From: Plazaster borealis
Lineage: Eukaryota > Echinodermata > Asteroidea > Forcipulatida > Labidiasteridae
Direction of reading: 5' to 3'
Assembly: GCA_021014325.1 (NCBI GenBank)
Contig: CM037471.1
Span: 24,324,818 to 24,388,817, forward strand
Length of the DNA stretch: 64,000 nucleotides
The notes under the pieces were generated by a model that saw only the letters and a list, made by a program, of their open reading frames with translations, searched no databases and was not told where the DNA came from. This document shows, in pieces, positions 9,760-22,610 of this stretch (within the stretch, counting starts at the first letter, position 1; every line of letters starts with the position of its first letter). The translations under genes and the position numbers were made by a program.

Positions 9760-11400
9760 CTCCAAAAATCTTGATTGGAACAGAAGTGATATGTTCATTA
9801 ATCTGTCCTGTTTTTGAGCAAGTTATCATTTGGGCTTTAAAATCATAAGAGAACTTAATGTAAGATCTGAAATAAGCCAGTAAAAAAAAAAGATCAACGG
9901 AAAATATGAACAGAAAAACTGAACAAAATAAATATATGTGACTGATTGCCACCTGAGTCACACTATTATTGTTAATGTTAGCAAACCAAACATAAGGCCT
10001 ACTAATGACGTCAAACCGCTCCAGTCTTTCCTTTTTTGGAAGCCTTTTTTTTTCCTGTCACTAAAACAAACACTCGTAACTCCGAGTGAGGAGTTTCACC
10101 GTGGTTTACTTTGAAATAACGGGAAAAACACACAGAGACAGAGCAGGAGAGAGAAGGGGTGGGGGAGGGGACAACAAGATCCAAAGGCCAATATGATAGT
10201 GATCCAGGAGAGTTCTGATGAATGATTAACATGGAGCCTATGAAACACAGCTGAGACATTACTGTACAGAGATTCAAGCGTTTAAGACAGTAACTATCTG
10301 TCTTCAAAATACCCCAGTGAATAACGATCCAACGTCGGCACCTAGGATACTTTATGACACGTCATTGAACTTCTCTCCATTTGTTGTAGTTAGGTATTAA
10401 TCATGGCCAACGTGACAGCTTATTATTGCCAACCTGTACATTGTCCCCACTCCCTTGCTAAAATGGCTCTTTCAAAAGAGGCAGGAAAAAGAAATGAGCT
10501 AACAATAAAATAAAAAAACACATTTTGAACGACGACAATAATAAAGCCTAGATTTAGTTTGCTGTCCTGCAGGAACCATAACTTGGCTTCAAATTACAGA
10601 ATACATTTTTTGTTAACAAACTCTTTGCGTGTGTAGATGAAAACAGCCAAGTACTGATTCTTTCCAATCACTTTGTTATTGTTGTCCAAAACCTACCTAA
10701 TGGTTTTGGGATGTTTCAAGTTATTCCTGTGAATAGTCAAATGAAACCAGTCCTTAAAAATAACTTTTTGTTTTTCTTCTTTTTTTATGTAGCATCTCGT
10801 TATGCTCATAGAGAGACCAATGAATACAATTCTCTACAGATACAGATTTCCAGAAAGACAGATAATAAATTAGGTTGTGCCGTTCCCTTGCCATGTGACA
10901 CTGTGTTGCAAACATTACTAACCCATTGTCTCTTGAGATATAGAGGCCTAGTTTTTACTTACACATGGAATCACTTCATGCTGTGACCACAATCACATGA
11001 TTTAGTGTCTTAGGTATGACCATGACTTACATTACATGTAAATCCGATCATAATTCCTTTCCACATGGAAGTAATATCTGTTCTAGAATGACTCGTTCAA
11101 TATTTGAAATCTCAATTAAAATGGAGTTGGCACCAAACAGAAATTCTGAGGCTAGTTTTGATAGTCTAGTATAAAAAAGTAAGAATGATTAAACCTTGAA
11201 AAATATTTCTTGAATAGTGACTTGAGAGGTTTCAAACCTGTTTGGATAAATCAATTTGAAGAAAAAACAATGTAAAAAATGAAGAGATTTTCATCCAAAT
11301 ATATAATGGATTTCCCTGGACAGTGTTCCCTAAAATTGATACAAGAGGTAGATCAAACAAGTTACTTGAAAACTGCAAAAACATTTGTGATCGAAAGAGA
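9760..11400. other. Non-coding, no recognised feature
   Basis: AT-rich sequence with short open frames only. A purine-rich stretch at 10125-10175 (GAGAGAAGGGGTGGGGGAGG) is the sole compositional oddity. Confidence 0.6.
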
Positions 11401-11410
11401 TGAAACTTAC

Positions 11411-11700
11411 GGGCTGTTGGCATCTTGAGCGGCATCTGTTTCGAGTACTATCAACAACACACCACAAGGCAAATTAGGGAAGACAGGAGTGAGCGTCCAC
11501 GAGCTGGTCTCCAGACAGTGTGTCCACAGACCAACCAACACGGTAAAGTCAACTCAAAAATCTCAAGACAAATCCAAAAGTAGAATAGGAATACTCCTCT
11601 TGAATCAGAACATTTCCTTAATCCGGAGTTTAAAGAAGAAGAGTTCCATGCAAGAGGAATCCGTTGCTAGAATCGCAGACAAGGTGCGTACGTACACGTA
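11411..11700 (-). other. Candidate first exon of an unrecognised minus-strand gene
   Basis: On the minus strand an ATG at 11435-11433 opens MPLKMPTA and runs straight into a strong donor, CCC|GTAAGT, at 11410. The roughly 260 bases upstream (to the right) are less AT-rich than the surroundings and could be a 5' UTR. An acceptor-like CGAAACAG directly before the ATG allows a 25-nt internal exon instead. No partner exon was identified, so this rests on splice signals alone. Confidence 0.2.
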
Positions 11701-13030
11701 TATATCCAACACCAAAGAAGGATCAGGGTAGCATGAAGCGGCACGGTCTGCACTTGTGCCCAGTGCTTGTGATTAAGTTCATCAACATCGAGCAGTGCAA
11801 TGGGCTATTGTTTCGTGGCAGGTCAAGGAGGTTAAACTAACTCTGCACCAGGGGGAAAAAATCACAAAAAATAAACCCCAATGCTGACTCTCCGACCGAC
11901 CCTAGACTAAACTGCACTGCCACACTGACTATGTACATGTGTACATGTGACAAGCTTTGAACCATCCAGAGCTGGTTCTGACTGGCGAGAAACATGCACT
12001 GAGTGGCGCTATACACCTTTCCACAGGTTAGTTGAGGGTGTATTGTTGACTGCCTGATGGTTGGTCTGCCTATGGTCTGCGCACACACACACACACACAC
12101 ACTACATGACCTTTACTCTCTTGTCATAACACGCACAGCTGGGCCATGTTGGCATTTCAAGGCCGTTTAAGTCCAAGGCCCCCTAGGCCAGTAGGAAACT
12201 AACTATTTTTTTGCACATGAGCGACTACAGAGAGACTGAGATTGTGCGCACACACCGCCCACTCTAATAATAAGTCATGTAACTTAGTCCTCTGTTACTT
12301 GACACCATACACACTGTACATGTAGTAACAGGTTACAATGAAAAAGTAGATTTCTTTTTAAGAAGAACGGGGAAGGTGGGTGATCAACGTGAGGCAAACA
12401 AATCTATGCAGCATTATCGAATTACAGGCTGTTGTTAAGACCAAACTATTAAGAAACAAACTTGTGCGTAAGTAGGAAATGCACACTTAAAATAGAACAG
12501 CGTCCGGATAAGCAAAGTTTCTCTGCAGGAGTGCCTTGTGGATATTCCGCAAAACAATCTTAGATTGTCAACAAGGAACTTCAAACTTACTTCAAAACAT
12601 CCTAAAGAATCCAAAGTGCCTGAACTTATTCTACATGAACCTCAACTGTGCTGCAAAATAACAATATCCTTTCCAAGTACACAATACTTAACTGTTGATT
12701 GAATTCTGAATTGGTTTCCGATCAAATAATATGCTGATTTTTGACAAATTTGTTGTGTGATTTATTTTATTTTTCTCGGCTGTAATCACAAGCTATTTGC
12801 CTAGTTTCCAAAGAAGAACTTTTAACTTTGTTTTCCTCATTTGATACACAACAAATAAATGAATATAATAAAACTTATAACAACATTTAAAATCGATCAT
12901 TTGTCATACAAAATAAAATAAAATGTAAAACCCACACACATTTCCAGTATTGAGCATTCACTAAAAGTTATCCTGTTTGGTTGTGTAGTCTACAGTACCC
13001 TACAGTCTAATAAGACAATCTCTTGAAGGA
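11701..13030. other. Non-coding; contains a short (CA)n tract
   Basis: No gene recognised. A (CA)n run of about 11 units lies at 12081-12102. A perfect TGTACATGTGTACATGTG-type run sits near 11933. Confidence 0.6.
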
Positions 13031-13039
13031 TTCTTCCAA

Positions 13040-13580
13040 ACTCTGCAGTCTGAAACATTTCACTTGTGGGGATTTGTGGTCTCCCAAATTCTGCAGTCTG
13101 AAACATTTCACTTGTGGGGATTTGTGGTCTCCCAAACTCTGCAGTCTCTAGTACAGAGCCTTTGTGAGGCTTTGTGGTTTTCCACACTATACAGTCTATG
13201 ATCATGAGAGCCTCTTGGTGTGAGTATTGTAGTTGTGGTTTGGTAAACTCTAGATAGTCAAACATCCCCTGGTGGAGCCTCTGCAAGTTTTAAACATTCC
13301 CTGGCATTGTATCTGTAGTGTGGATATTTGTGGTTTCCCAAACTCTGCAGTCTGGAACACTCCCTGACCACAGCCTCTAAAGTGGAAGTATTTTTGTGCA
13401 GTTTGGAAGTCTCTATGGACTTGTGGTTTCTCTCCCTCACTGCAGAGCCACTATTTGAATGTGTGGTTTTCCAGTCTGCAGTCACAGCCACTGTAGATTG
13501 CGGTTTGCCATGTACTATGTAGTCTCTAACATTCCCTGACTGAGCAATGATATGGATTTCTACTCTGAAACATTCCCAAT
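13040..13580. repeat. Degenerate minisatellite with TCTGCAGTCTGAAACATT units
   Basis: Units containing TCTGCAGTCT start at 13042, 13090 and 13138, an exact 48-bp period. To the right, related units continue to about 13580 with irregular spacing and growing divergence, keeping phrases such as TTTGTGGTTT, CTGCAGTC and AACATTCCCTGA. Open frames crossing it show protein-level repetition only because the DNA repeats in multiples of three. Confidence 0.8.
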
Positions 13581-13933
13581 GGATTGGAAATTTACAGGTT
13601 CAGTTGACTAGATTCCCCTTAGGCATTGTCTGGCAACTCATTCTCTTTTTGTTTTCTTTTTTTTGTGTCTTTTTTTGTGTGTGTGAGTGCATAAATTGTA
13701 TGAAATTTTAAAAAAGTGCTTGCACTTATATAATTAAAAAAAATCATTCTCAATCGCATTTATAGAATTCCATGCATACAGTCAGTGACTCCATTCTTCC
13801 AAGTTTGCTCTTTTCTTAGTCTTCTTAATTTCAAAATTTCTCAAAATATTCTTCTAAAATAACATCAGGTGGTCTATCCTTTCTAGTATATGCAGGCCTG
13901 ATATTTCAAGGAGGTAACTAATACTAATGATCA

Positions 13934-13991
13934 TAATAATAATAATATATAGCGCTCAAAACCGTCACTCACTGCACTCAGTGACGCTCAT
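13934..13991 (-). mobile_element. 3'-end fragment of SINE family A
   Basis: Reversed, this reads GAGCGTCACTGAGTG, then GTGACGG, then GCGCTATATA and an (ATT)n tail. These are the same blocks in the same order as the 3' end of the full SINE at 19880-19950. Only the tail is present, as expected of a 5'-truncated copy. Confidence 0.6.
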
Positions 13992-13999
13992 ACTGCCGG

Positions 14000-15570
14000 T
14001 CACTGATGACAACATGTTTATATTATGAGAAAGGTGATGGCAGCATGAAATAAATGCACCCAGAGCCATTTGCAAATTATAGTGCAACTTCATCACTCCG
14101 GATTCCACAACTATTAAAAGGGCCTTTAAAGTCTAGCGTTGTGCATTAACAGAGCAAATTTACCTACCAATTTACCAGCCAATTTAATAGTACATGTATA
14201 CTGAACAGAAAGTATTTTGGAAAAGTACATGTTCACTTTCCGTTTATGACAAACAAGTCATTGAAATATGTTTTTAAAAAATAAATGTGCTTAGTGTGAA
14301 CTCCCAATAAACCTGCAGCTGCCACATGTGGCTCACATATTTACAAAACATGTCAACAATTGTATTCATTGGTTTCATATATAGACTGAGACTTTACACT
14401 AAGGTCACATGGCACTTCAATTGTGCCACTGTTTCTGCTGCTTTTACAAAGGAGAGACAGGAATGAGAATTGACGGAAGTGAAAACTCATTAAAAAATGG
14501 TTTTGGCGGATATCAGGCCTGGAATTTCATATTTAAAAGGGCAAGGTCATTTTCATTTTGCAAAGGGCACTTCCATTGGGAAAAAACTTCAAGTCTATGG
14601 GAAACTTTTGAAGGGGCACTAAGGCCAAGACCAGGGCAACGAAGGCCATGGCCTCCGTGGCCTCCGTGTAATACCAGTCATGTGGATATCCCCTTATTCT
14701 AAACCTTGAACCTCCCTAGATGTTACAATTCAGGAGGTTTACAGACTCTGTGCATCACTAGAAATACAAAACTACAGGTTTGGACACAATGTGGATTCTG
14801 TGTGTTTCCCTTTGGTGAATGCTGTACTTCTTCTAAGAAAAATTTAAGGCTCAAAGAGATTTTGAAAAATCCTGAAACCAGGAAAAAAAACCTAAGAAAT
14901 CCGATGTCTGGAGAAACATGTGGGATTTTGTTTTTCGCAAATTCTGTGAAACTTACATCACAATACAATTTTTTAATTCACGCAGATTTTCATTTGATGT
15001 GAAATTACTGAGGAAGATTTTGAAGATGTTCGGATGTGAAGAAAACATGACAATCTTAGAAGTCCAACATGCTGATGTTATTTAATTCTTATCAGGGCAG
15101 ACCTGTCATTTTTGACGTACAGTACTATAAATAAATAAACGTATCCAACAACGTTGGTAAATTTTTCATAAAAATTCTGCATGGTCATTTGAGGAGTAAG
15201 AGATGGACGATGATAGGTCAAACAAGCTCAGTATGAATCAGGCTTTTCTTGGTAAATAAAGTACACACAACATTCTGATGAACACAGCTGAAAGCAAGTT
15301 TGACATTTTGCCTTGCAGAATGTCACACCAATGAACTCACACGATTTAGTAACATCCTGTTCACATTAACACGCAAGGGGTTTCCACTCTGTGCGCAGCC
15401 TGCTGGGGGCGCTCTACAAGTAAGCAGCTGCCGTTTATCAAAATCAACTGCTTTCAGAGAAGAGTTTGACTGAAGAAAGTACTCCTTGTTTAATGCATCA
15501 AATCTCAAATCTTTTGTCTTATTCCATAAGTCATAAATGGGGGGCCATTTTAGCTTGCAGTCCCAGTGTA
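14000..15570. other. Non-coding, no recognised gene
   Basis: Short overlapping open frames on both strands at 14409-15002 show no domain and no codon pattern. A slightly GC-rich patch GGCCATGGCCTCCGTGGCC lies near 14645. Confidence 0.55.
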
Positions 15571-15574
15571 GTCA

Positions 15575-15735
15575 GGGCCCAATATCATAGAGCTGAATAT
15601 TGCTACTAAGCAAAAATAAGCAGGATACCGGCCATATGTAACTGGGACATGCTATCATTTTGGCTGGTATCATGATAAGCCTCATTTTGTTTTGCTTAGC
15701 TACTTTTGTGCTTAAGCAGCTTCGAAATTGGGCCC
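15575..15735. mobile_element. MITE-like element, family 1, copy 1 (GGGCCCAAT termini)
   Basis: Begins GGGCCCAATATCATAGAGCT and ends AGCAGCTTCGAAATTGGGCCC. The end, reverse-complemented, gives GGGCCCAATTTCGAAGCTG, so the 161-bp element has terminal inverted repeats. Inverted pairing continues inward (GCTACTAAGCA against TAGCTAAGCA). No coding capacity, so it must be non-autonomous. A related copy is at 30254-30445. Confidence 0.75.
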
Positions 15736-15999
15736 CTGGTGGGTTTGTATTGAGGAGAACAAAAAAAACAAAAAAACAACAACAACAAAATAACAACAAA
15801 ACTAGATGGAAATAATACAAACCCTGAAGACAAAATGTGTCTGTCAGGAAATGAAAGTGTGCTAGTAGGATCTCATCGTTCACAAAAAAGTATAAAATCT
15901 ATCTGTCAAATATTTGATAGCAAATCAAGCAATAGAGGAATGGATAGGAAGGAATATTTGGGGTCTTAAAAGGAAACTTGTTTTCCCTCAAGTGAAAGA

Positions 16000-18900
16000 A
16001 ACTTACCAACAGCTTTAGGAGATGATTGTCTCAAACAGTCAGAAGTGAAAAGGGTGGTTTATCTGAAAAATTGAGAGAGAAAAAATGTGTTTGTTTAAAA
16101 ATCGCCACTAATGTTGCATACATGTAGGGGCCTACCTGTTGTGTAAGACATTGGCACTTAAATAAATACTTAAGAAATAAAACCAACAAGACATTGTGGT
16201 CAGAAATTATCTCTAAAAACACACAACTTCTTAGTATGAATAAAGAGATGGCGCAAATAATCACAAATTATTTCTTGAAAACCCCCCCCCAAAAAAACGA
16301 GGAGACTGCATCTGAAACAGAGAGAGAGTGGAAAACCAATCTATTTTCACCATACAGTGGAAACTGGCCAAACTAATCAAATCACTTCAGCTTCTCCCTA
16401 ATGACCCCCCTCAGACCTCACAGGGGAAAACAATCCAACAGACACCAAAACACATCAAATATTTCATTAAAAGAACATTAATCATAAGCCGTACTGCAAC
16501 TGGGAAAAATAAACACAGATGTTCACTACATTAATGTTTAAGTACACGTACCTCACACGGAGACACTAATAGGAAGAACATATAGAACTATACTGTCCAG
16601 TGGAGAAACGGAAAATAACACAGTAACGGTACTATCCGTGTTCAGTAGTCCAATCACACACTGGCTTATTAAGATGGTTAACTCTAGCTACAACAATCCT
16701 CCCCCGACCTCATCAGATGGTGCTAGATGAGTTCATTAAGCTCCGAGGACTTATCTTCCTCTTTTGTTTCTCACACAACAATAAAAACAAGAAACACTCA
16801 ATGATGGGTTTTCATTTTCAACGAAATCTTCTGTACATATACTGTATTAGTATACACTGTATACGTGTGCGCAGCTCTGTTCGTCACACATTTACTTGTA
16901 TATTAATTTTACGACGATGGTGACATCAGCACTGTTATGTAATCACATGCTCGTTTGCATAATATGCAGACACTGTATGTACGTGTTGACGAGAGGTGGC
17001 TTTAAGGTCAAACAAGAAAAATGGTGGGTTAATAGCAATGACTTTGAAGGTAGACATGCTGGTCAGTTAAAGACATTTGTTTGTTCAGCATCAGTGGTTG
17101 GGAATAATAAGGCATATCTTGATATAACAAGAGTCCAGTAATTTTAGCAATGGGCCAGTGACCCCAAAACTAAACACCTACAGTCCAGTGTTTACCAAAC
17201 AAATACTTTGACGACATTCACTATTGACTTAAGATTTCAAAATTTCAAACTGCCCCCTTAAATGTTAGCAAATGTAAGCAAAATAACAATAAAACATTTC
17301 TTAGATATTGTAAAAATAATTCTGATCCAGCAAAATTTGAACACCTCATAGTTTCCTGAAGATTTTCTTGAAGCTTGAGGCCATATAAGGCTCCATGTAC
17401 TGGAGCTATCCCAAGAATATATCTAGAAAATAGAATTAGCTGTTGAAAACTGCTTACAACCATTACAACCTGTGGTATAAATGCAAACATTGTTAATGGC
17501 CTCACGTTTTGACCCCAGCAGAGTCTTTCTCAACCTTTCAGAAAGACTCTACAAAGGTCAAAATGCTTGTTTTCCAAAAATACATTGTAAAAGCGTGGTA
17601 AAAGCAACCACTTCAAAAAATTATTATTTGGGGTAATTTTTAGTGGTGGGTAAACTGTGGAAAAATATTGCTTTATTATGAAAAATGTCACGTGCGTAGT
17701 CTAGTATGATGGTCATAGGGGAACCCATACATATACCCAAATTACTGTACATGTATGGCATGGAAACTGAAAACTTATTGTACAGTGTACTATACGTAAA
17801 TGAGCGTTTAAATCACTTAGTGTTACCATTGTATTACAGAGCATTGCTGTTTATGGTCTGTCAACATTTATATATACACATTGCACAGTATGTAAACTGA
17901 AAAAATGTGAGGGTGGAAAAAATCAATAATTCTCTATCATTATTGCTAGCATACAAATGTGTAAACAAGCTAATTCCTGCATGTAATATCAGAGGACACC
18001 CAAACATGAAAGTTACTGGGGCCAGCAAAGAATTCTAAAAATATACAAGAGTTGGATTAGGGGCTTTTATTTTGGGATAACAGTATTTCAGAAACAGGCC
18101 ATCCTTAAGGGGGAATAGGAGGCATACTACCCTTTTCTGTCAAGAAGAGGGAAAAAACAAGCCTAATTTTGAAACTCTTTTGGTTAACTGTAAGGACAGG
18201 TGTGTGAAATCAACCCAGGGAGTCAAAAGACAAACTATTGAAAACATTGGGAGGCCTTATCTTTACAGCTCAGTCTGGGTCTATCCACACCCCCTGCGGC
18301 TCATTATGGAAACCCAAACACGTTGAGGACAGGGTGTCCTGTCTGACCTTAATAATAACAAATTCTGCTGACAACAACAAAAACAAGAGAGGTGATAAGA
18401 TGAATGTAAAAAAGAGAAGCAACTTAGGTAGAACATGGAGGGGTAGAAGGGAACACTCAACACCATGATATAAAGAAGGGTGCCAAGAAGCGGCAGAGGG
18501 AAGAGTGACATCAAAAAGGGCAGAAAAGTCAAAACTGAAAGAAGATTTCTCAGCAGGGGTTCCGTCTCAGACATGAAAGACTGTATGGTGAGAACAAAAA
18601 GCAGGAAAGTATTTAGGTTAAATATGTTGCGTTGTCATTAAGTCATTGAGAAAGACTCTGCTAGGGTTGAAATGTCGAGCCGATAACTATTGTTTGCATT
18701 TTTACTGGTTGGTAAGCAGTTTGCAACAGCTAATTCTGTTTTCTCAATACATCTTTGTGATTCCCAATATACATCAATTGGTAGCAATTAAGGTTAAATT
18801 TATTCATAGAGAGCATTTGAAAACTTAAGAAATTCTATTTGAAGTTGAATGTAATTATCTGCAACCCCAACTCCTTGAATCTTGTGCATCAGAATCAATC

Positions 18901-19080
18901 AGTAATTCTTTCATCTCAATCCAAAATATTGTTCTACACTCTGTGTATTCATCAACCTAAGAAAGAAACCAAAATAAGGAAGGGAGCTTTTTAAGGCTTT
19001 TGGGAATTTTTTCATTAAAAGACAAATTGAAACAAGAAGCCAGAAAGCCAAATTGTTTAAAATGTACAATACAAATTATA
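16000..19080. other. Non-coding, no recognised feature
   Basis: Only short open frames. Two similar stretches are visible, with phrases such as ACAGCTAATTCTGTTTTCTCAA at 18726 and its complement-like partner near 17415-17460 (TAGAAAATAGAATTAGCTGTTG). This suggests an inverted pair about 1.3 kb apart, of unknown nature. Confidence 0.5.
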
Positions 19081-19087
19081 GTTTATG

Positions 19088-19190
19088 CACTTACACCGAT
19101 GTGTATAAAGTACTGTATACTCCTGAGTTCTGAGAAAAAATCCACAGGCATATCACTCAGGTGGGATTCGAACCAACGAACTTTGCCATG
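19088..19190 (-). mobile_element. tRNA-related SINE, family D, copy 1
   Basis: On the minus strand a perfect box B, GGTTCGAATCCCACC, is followed by TGATATGCCTGTGGATTTTT, TATACAGTACT and ACACATCGGTGTAAG. The same blocks in the same order occur at 34123-34262, and the last block recurs at 27266. Box A is not recognisable, so the head is incomplete. Confidence 0.65.
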
Positions 19191-19445
19191 ATCAAAAGAA
19201 TAAAAGGTAAATGTGTAAAAACATTATTTTAAAAATACAAAAAAATAAAAGAAATACATAACCAATTTCACAGAAAAAAATCTATTAAAATACCCCTTCC
19301 CAAAAAACAATCAAATGCATTAAGAGCTAAACAGTCACAAACAAGAAATCTCTGCATAGTTCAAAATAAAAGCCTTGCTCTATGATTAGAGCATGTACAT
19401 GTAGTTATACTCCAAAAAAGAAAACAGGCTGGAAAGAAGCTGTCA

Positions 19446-20271
19446 AGATGCAGACTTGGGCATCTGGGTTTGTCTGCTGTAAATTCAGACTTGGGCATCC
19501 CAACTGGGTTTGTCTGTTCTCAATTCGTGTCGTGGCCGAGCGGATAAGAACACCGAACTCAAGCTCTGGTGTTTCTGATCAGCAGAGTGTGGGTTCGAAT
19601 CCCAGCCATGACACTTGTGTCCCTAAGCAAGACACTTAACCACATGCTTCGTCCTTCGGATGGGACGTTAAGCCGTAGGTCCCGTGTGTTGTGTAATGCA
19701 CGTAAAAGAACCCAGTGCACTTATCGTAAAGAGAAGGGGTTCGCCCCGGTGTTCCTGGTTTGATCGGCAGCATATTGCGCCACAGCACATTGTAAACCAT
19801 TACATGGTGCTATGTAAAGGACTTGGTCTCATACTTCAAAACGTAGCTCCACAATACCTTGCAGGAAAATAATGAACGTTAAAAGCGCCTTGAGCGTCAC
19901 TGAGTGACGGATATGTGCGCTATATAAGAAGCCACTATTATTATTATTATTAATTCAGACTTGGGCATCCCAACTTGGTTTATCTGCTCCCAATTCAGAC
20001 TTGGGCATCCCAACTGGGTTTATCTGCTCTCAATTCAGACTTGGGCATCCCAACTGGGTTTGTCTGTTCTCAATTCAGACTTGGGCATCCCAACTGGGTT
20101 TATCTGCTCTCAATTCAGACTTGGGCATCCCAACTGGGTTTTTCTGCTCTCAATTCAGACTTGGGCATCCCAACTGGGTTTGTCTGCTCCCAATTCAGAC
20201 TTGGGCATCCCAACTGGGTTTGTCTGCTCCCAATTCAGACTTGGGCATCCCAACTGGGTTTGTCTGCTCTC
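19446..20271. repeat. 40-bp minisatellite interrupted by a SINE
   Basis: Units of exactly 40 bp (AATTCAGACTTGGGCATCCC plus AACTGGGTTTGTCTGCTCTC) start at 19952, 19992, 20032 and so on to 20232, eight in a row and nearly identical. About two more copies lie to the left of 19527, before an inserted SINE. The unit has no stop in any + frame, so three long overlapping frames appear; 40 is not a multiple of 3, so the peptides repeat only every 120 bp and are not evidence for a protein. Confidence 0.95.
19527..19951 (+). mobile_element. Full-length tRNA-Leu-derived SINE, family A
   Basis: The head at 19529-19612 folds as a class II tRNA. The acceptor halves GTCGTGG and CCATGAC pair over 7 bp, box A is TGGCCGAGCGG, box B is GGTTCGAATCC, and the anticodon-loop sequence CTCAAGC resembles tRNA-Leu(CAA). 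A body follows (CTTCGTCCTTCGGATGGGAC, GAGAAGGGGTTCGCCCCGGT, GCGCCACAGCAC), then a 3' end GCGCTATATAAGAAGCC and an (ATT)n tail. It lies inside the 40-bp array between 5-bp AATTC target duplications (19522-19526 and 19952-19956). With both promoter boxes intact it looks young. Related pieces are at 13934 and 30581. Confidence 0.92.
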
Positions 20272-20289
20272 AATTTGGCTCCTAATGTG

Positions 20290-22470
20290 TAGCTCCATTA
20301 TGTAATTTCCTATTATGGGGCGACTATTATGATGAGACATGAAGGTGACCCAGTACATGTAGTCATGGGTTGAAGATTCTGGTCACGTTGTCTTAGACCT
20401 TTATGAAACAATCTTACAAGATTCTCCCAAGAAAAAGACAACTCAAAATAAGATCCATGGAATGTTATTAATCTGATGTTTATGTCTTCTTCCTTTTTGG
20501 TGCTCTTCTGATCAATTCAATTGATTTATAGGGTTTTGGGTTTTGTTTTGTTTTTTTTTTCTTTTCTTTTTGTTCATCTTTATTAAAAAACTTCTTAACA
20601 ATGCAACACCTTAAAACAAGGTTTAACTTACATATTTTGTGTTTTATTAGACATTATACCACTATTGTGTTAACACGTACATTTTACTCTAGTGATTTTT
20701 TTTAATTTTAGGGAACTGGTTGTTTGTTTGCTCATTGTCTGTGAACCTGCCTGTAGGTCCCTATCTATATCGGTACAATATTTATACACAAGGAAAAAAC
20801 AAGTCAACTATTCAAAAAGATTACAAGACATCAACTATGATTAATGGGAAATAACAATACAATGTAATCAACAACAACTCGTCAGATCAGGACTATAAGG
20901 TCGTTAGTGCTGTTGTATGGATTGCAAATCTTAGAGGTCCTGGTAAATGGAGTTTATTGATCAACAGAGGCCTCTAAAATTGTTTGGCAAAAAGAAACAT
21001 CATGTTATAAGAAAACGAATTCTCTGTGGATTTTGAGTTGTTTTATTTTTTCAACTGTAGGCCTATTAACTTTTTACATTTATGCCCTTTTTATCACCAG
21101 GATATAAAACTGCAAATAATGACCAAGTTATAGCTCTGAGCTAACAAACTTACAAATGACCACAAACAGTAAGATGACAACTTTTAACGAACACTGATTA
21201 GACATTCACAGAGATATTTCTACTCTTTTGGTTGGTGGGTTTTTTTGGGGGAAGGGTCAAAATGAAGCTGCACTTTGTAACCTCCATTATTTCCCCACAC
21301 CTTCTCTAGAGTCAACAGAGACAAAATGTCATGTATTCCTGACATTAAGAAATGCATTATATCCATCACAATCTTTGCTCTTTTCCCTTTTCCCTTTTTT
21401 TCTGCAGGAAAAAGCAGAATGCTTTTTGCTTTTGACATTGTGGGTGATAACCCGGCAATCCCGGCATCCTACACAGTACCTTAATGAAACTATGGGGATC
21501 ATTGTGATCAGCCACACAAACAGACTGCAAGTGGGCGCTACATACAAGTATAGTTTAATGAAAATATAAGAAAAATGCCATGTTTTTATAACATTTTAAT
21601 AATATGCCAGTCGACAACATTTTAAATACATTTGGGATGTTTCTAAAACTAAAACGAAACAACTCATTCTTATTCTTATTTTTTACAAATGTTGGAACCT
21701 TATTACAATAATTTCAAAATAACGATTTGCCAAAACATAAGGATGTGCCATTCAAATGTCTAACCTTTCACAGGATGTTCTCACATCCAAGGCTAAAAAA
21801 ACAACAAGTAAGCATGAACAATTTTATTCATACCAGAAAAAGGTTACAAGTCAAATGTGTACCATGTCAAGATGCACTATTTGTTTTTTCATTTACACTT
21901 GCTTTTTTTCTTTATCAGCAGATATTTATATTAGTGACATCACTAATTATATTTTCTACAGAACTATGTAGACATCTGCTGAAAACTTGGCCTCTCTGGC
22001 TGTTAGCAAAGCTGATTTGACAGTCTGAAGTGCCAAGGACTCTCAAATAAATGACCTGATCGGGGTTGTTTTGTCTGGGTGCTACACCAGAATGTCCAAT
22101 TAACAATGTCTGGGGCAAGTCAACTCATAAGGAGTACAAGGTTGTTTATGAAGTACAGGGGAGGTTTGTAAATATGTCAACAGCAGATAATGGTAGCTGT
22201 TGGTGGACAATATCACAGTGACAAACATAGTCCTTGGTCCAATGGACAAAGTCAACTTCAATATGTAGGATCAGTTGTTGATGGAACTGTGGGATCCCAA
22301 AAAGCAGAATGGCAGAGAAAATTAAAGGGAAAGTTTGAAAAACAGTTACAGTGAATTGAACTCACTTATATAAATACTTGAATGCTACACAATAGCTAGC
22401 ACAAATCATATAGTGTATTTCATGTTCACACTTCCTAGGTATGATGTTATACTCTTCTTGAGAGTTTGAG
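20290..22470. other. Non-coding, no recognised feature
   Basis: AT-rich with T-rich runs near 20540-20570. Overlapping open frames on both strands at 21228-21569 have no domain similarity I can recognise. Confidence 0.55.
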
Positions 22471-22474
22471 AATA

Positions 22475-22610
22475 TGGCCATGTCCAAATTGGCGGCTACA
22501 GCTACTGCTAGATTTCCACGTCATCATGTGTTGAAGTATAGTACGTCCTTAGCAATACCCTTAGCAACAGTCTTAGCTGTGGCTGTAGCCGCAAACTCAG
22601 ATATGGCCTA
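22475..22610. mobile_element. MITE-like element, family 2, copy 1
   Basis: The right end reads GGCTGTAGCCGCAAACTCAG followed by ATATGGCCTA. Its reverse complement, TAGGCCATATCTGAGTTTGC then GGCTACAGCC, matches the left end TGGCCATGTCC then TTGGCGGCTACAGC, so imperfect inverted repeats of about 30 bp bound a 136-bp unit. The inner part repeats TTAGCAA and GCTGTGGCTGTAGCC. A shorter relative is at 29175-29265. Confidence 0.55.

Noticed and set aside
9512..9961. 149-codon hydrophobic minus-strand frame
   Set aside because: Largely out of frame with the reverse transcriptase blocks recognised in the same DNA; the hydrophobic look follows from AT-rich composition.
19529..19612. Functional tRNA-Leu gene
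   Set aside because: The fold is tRNA-like, but it continues directly into the SINE body and (ATT)n tail and lies between target duplications.
19961..20305. Three overlapping long + frames of 94-114 codons
   Set aside because: They are one 40-bp repeat read in three registers; lack of stops follows from the unit, not from selection.
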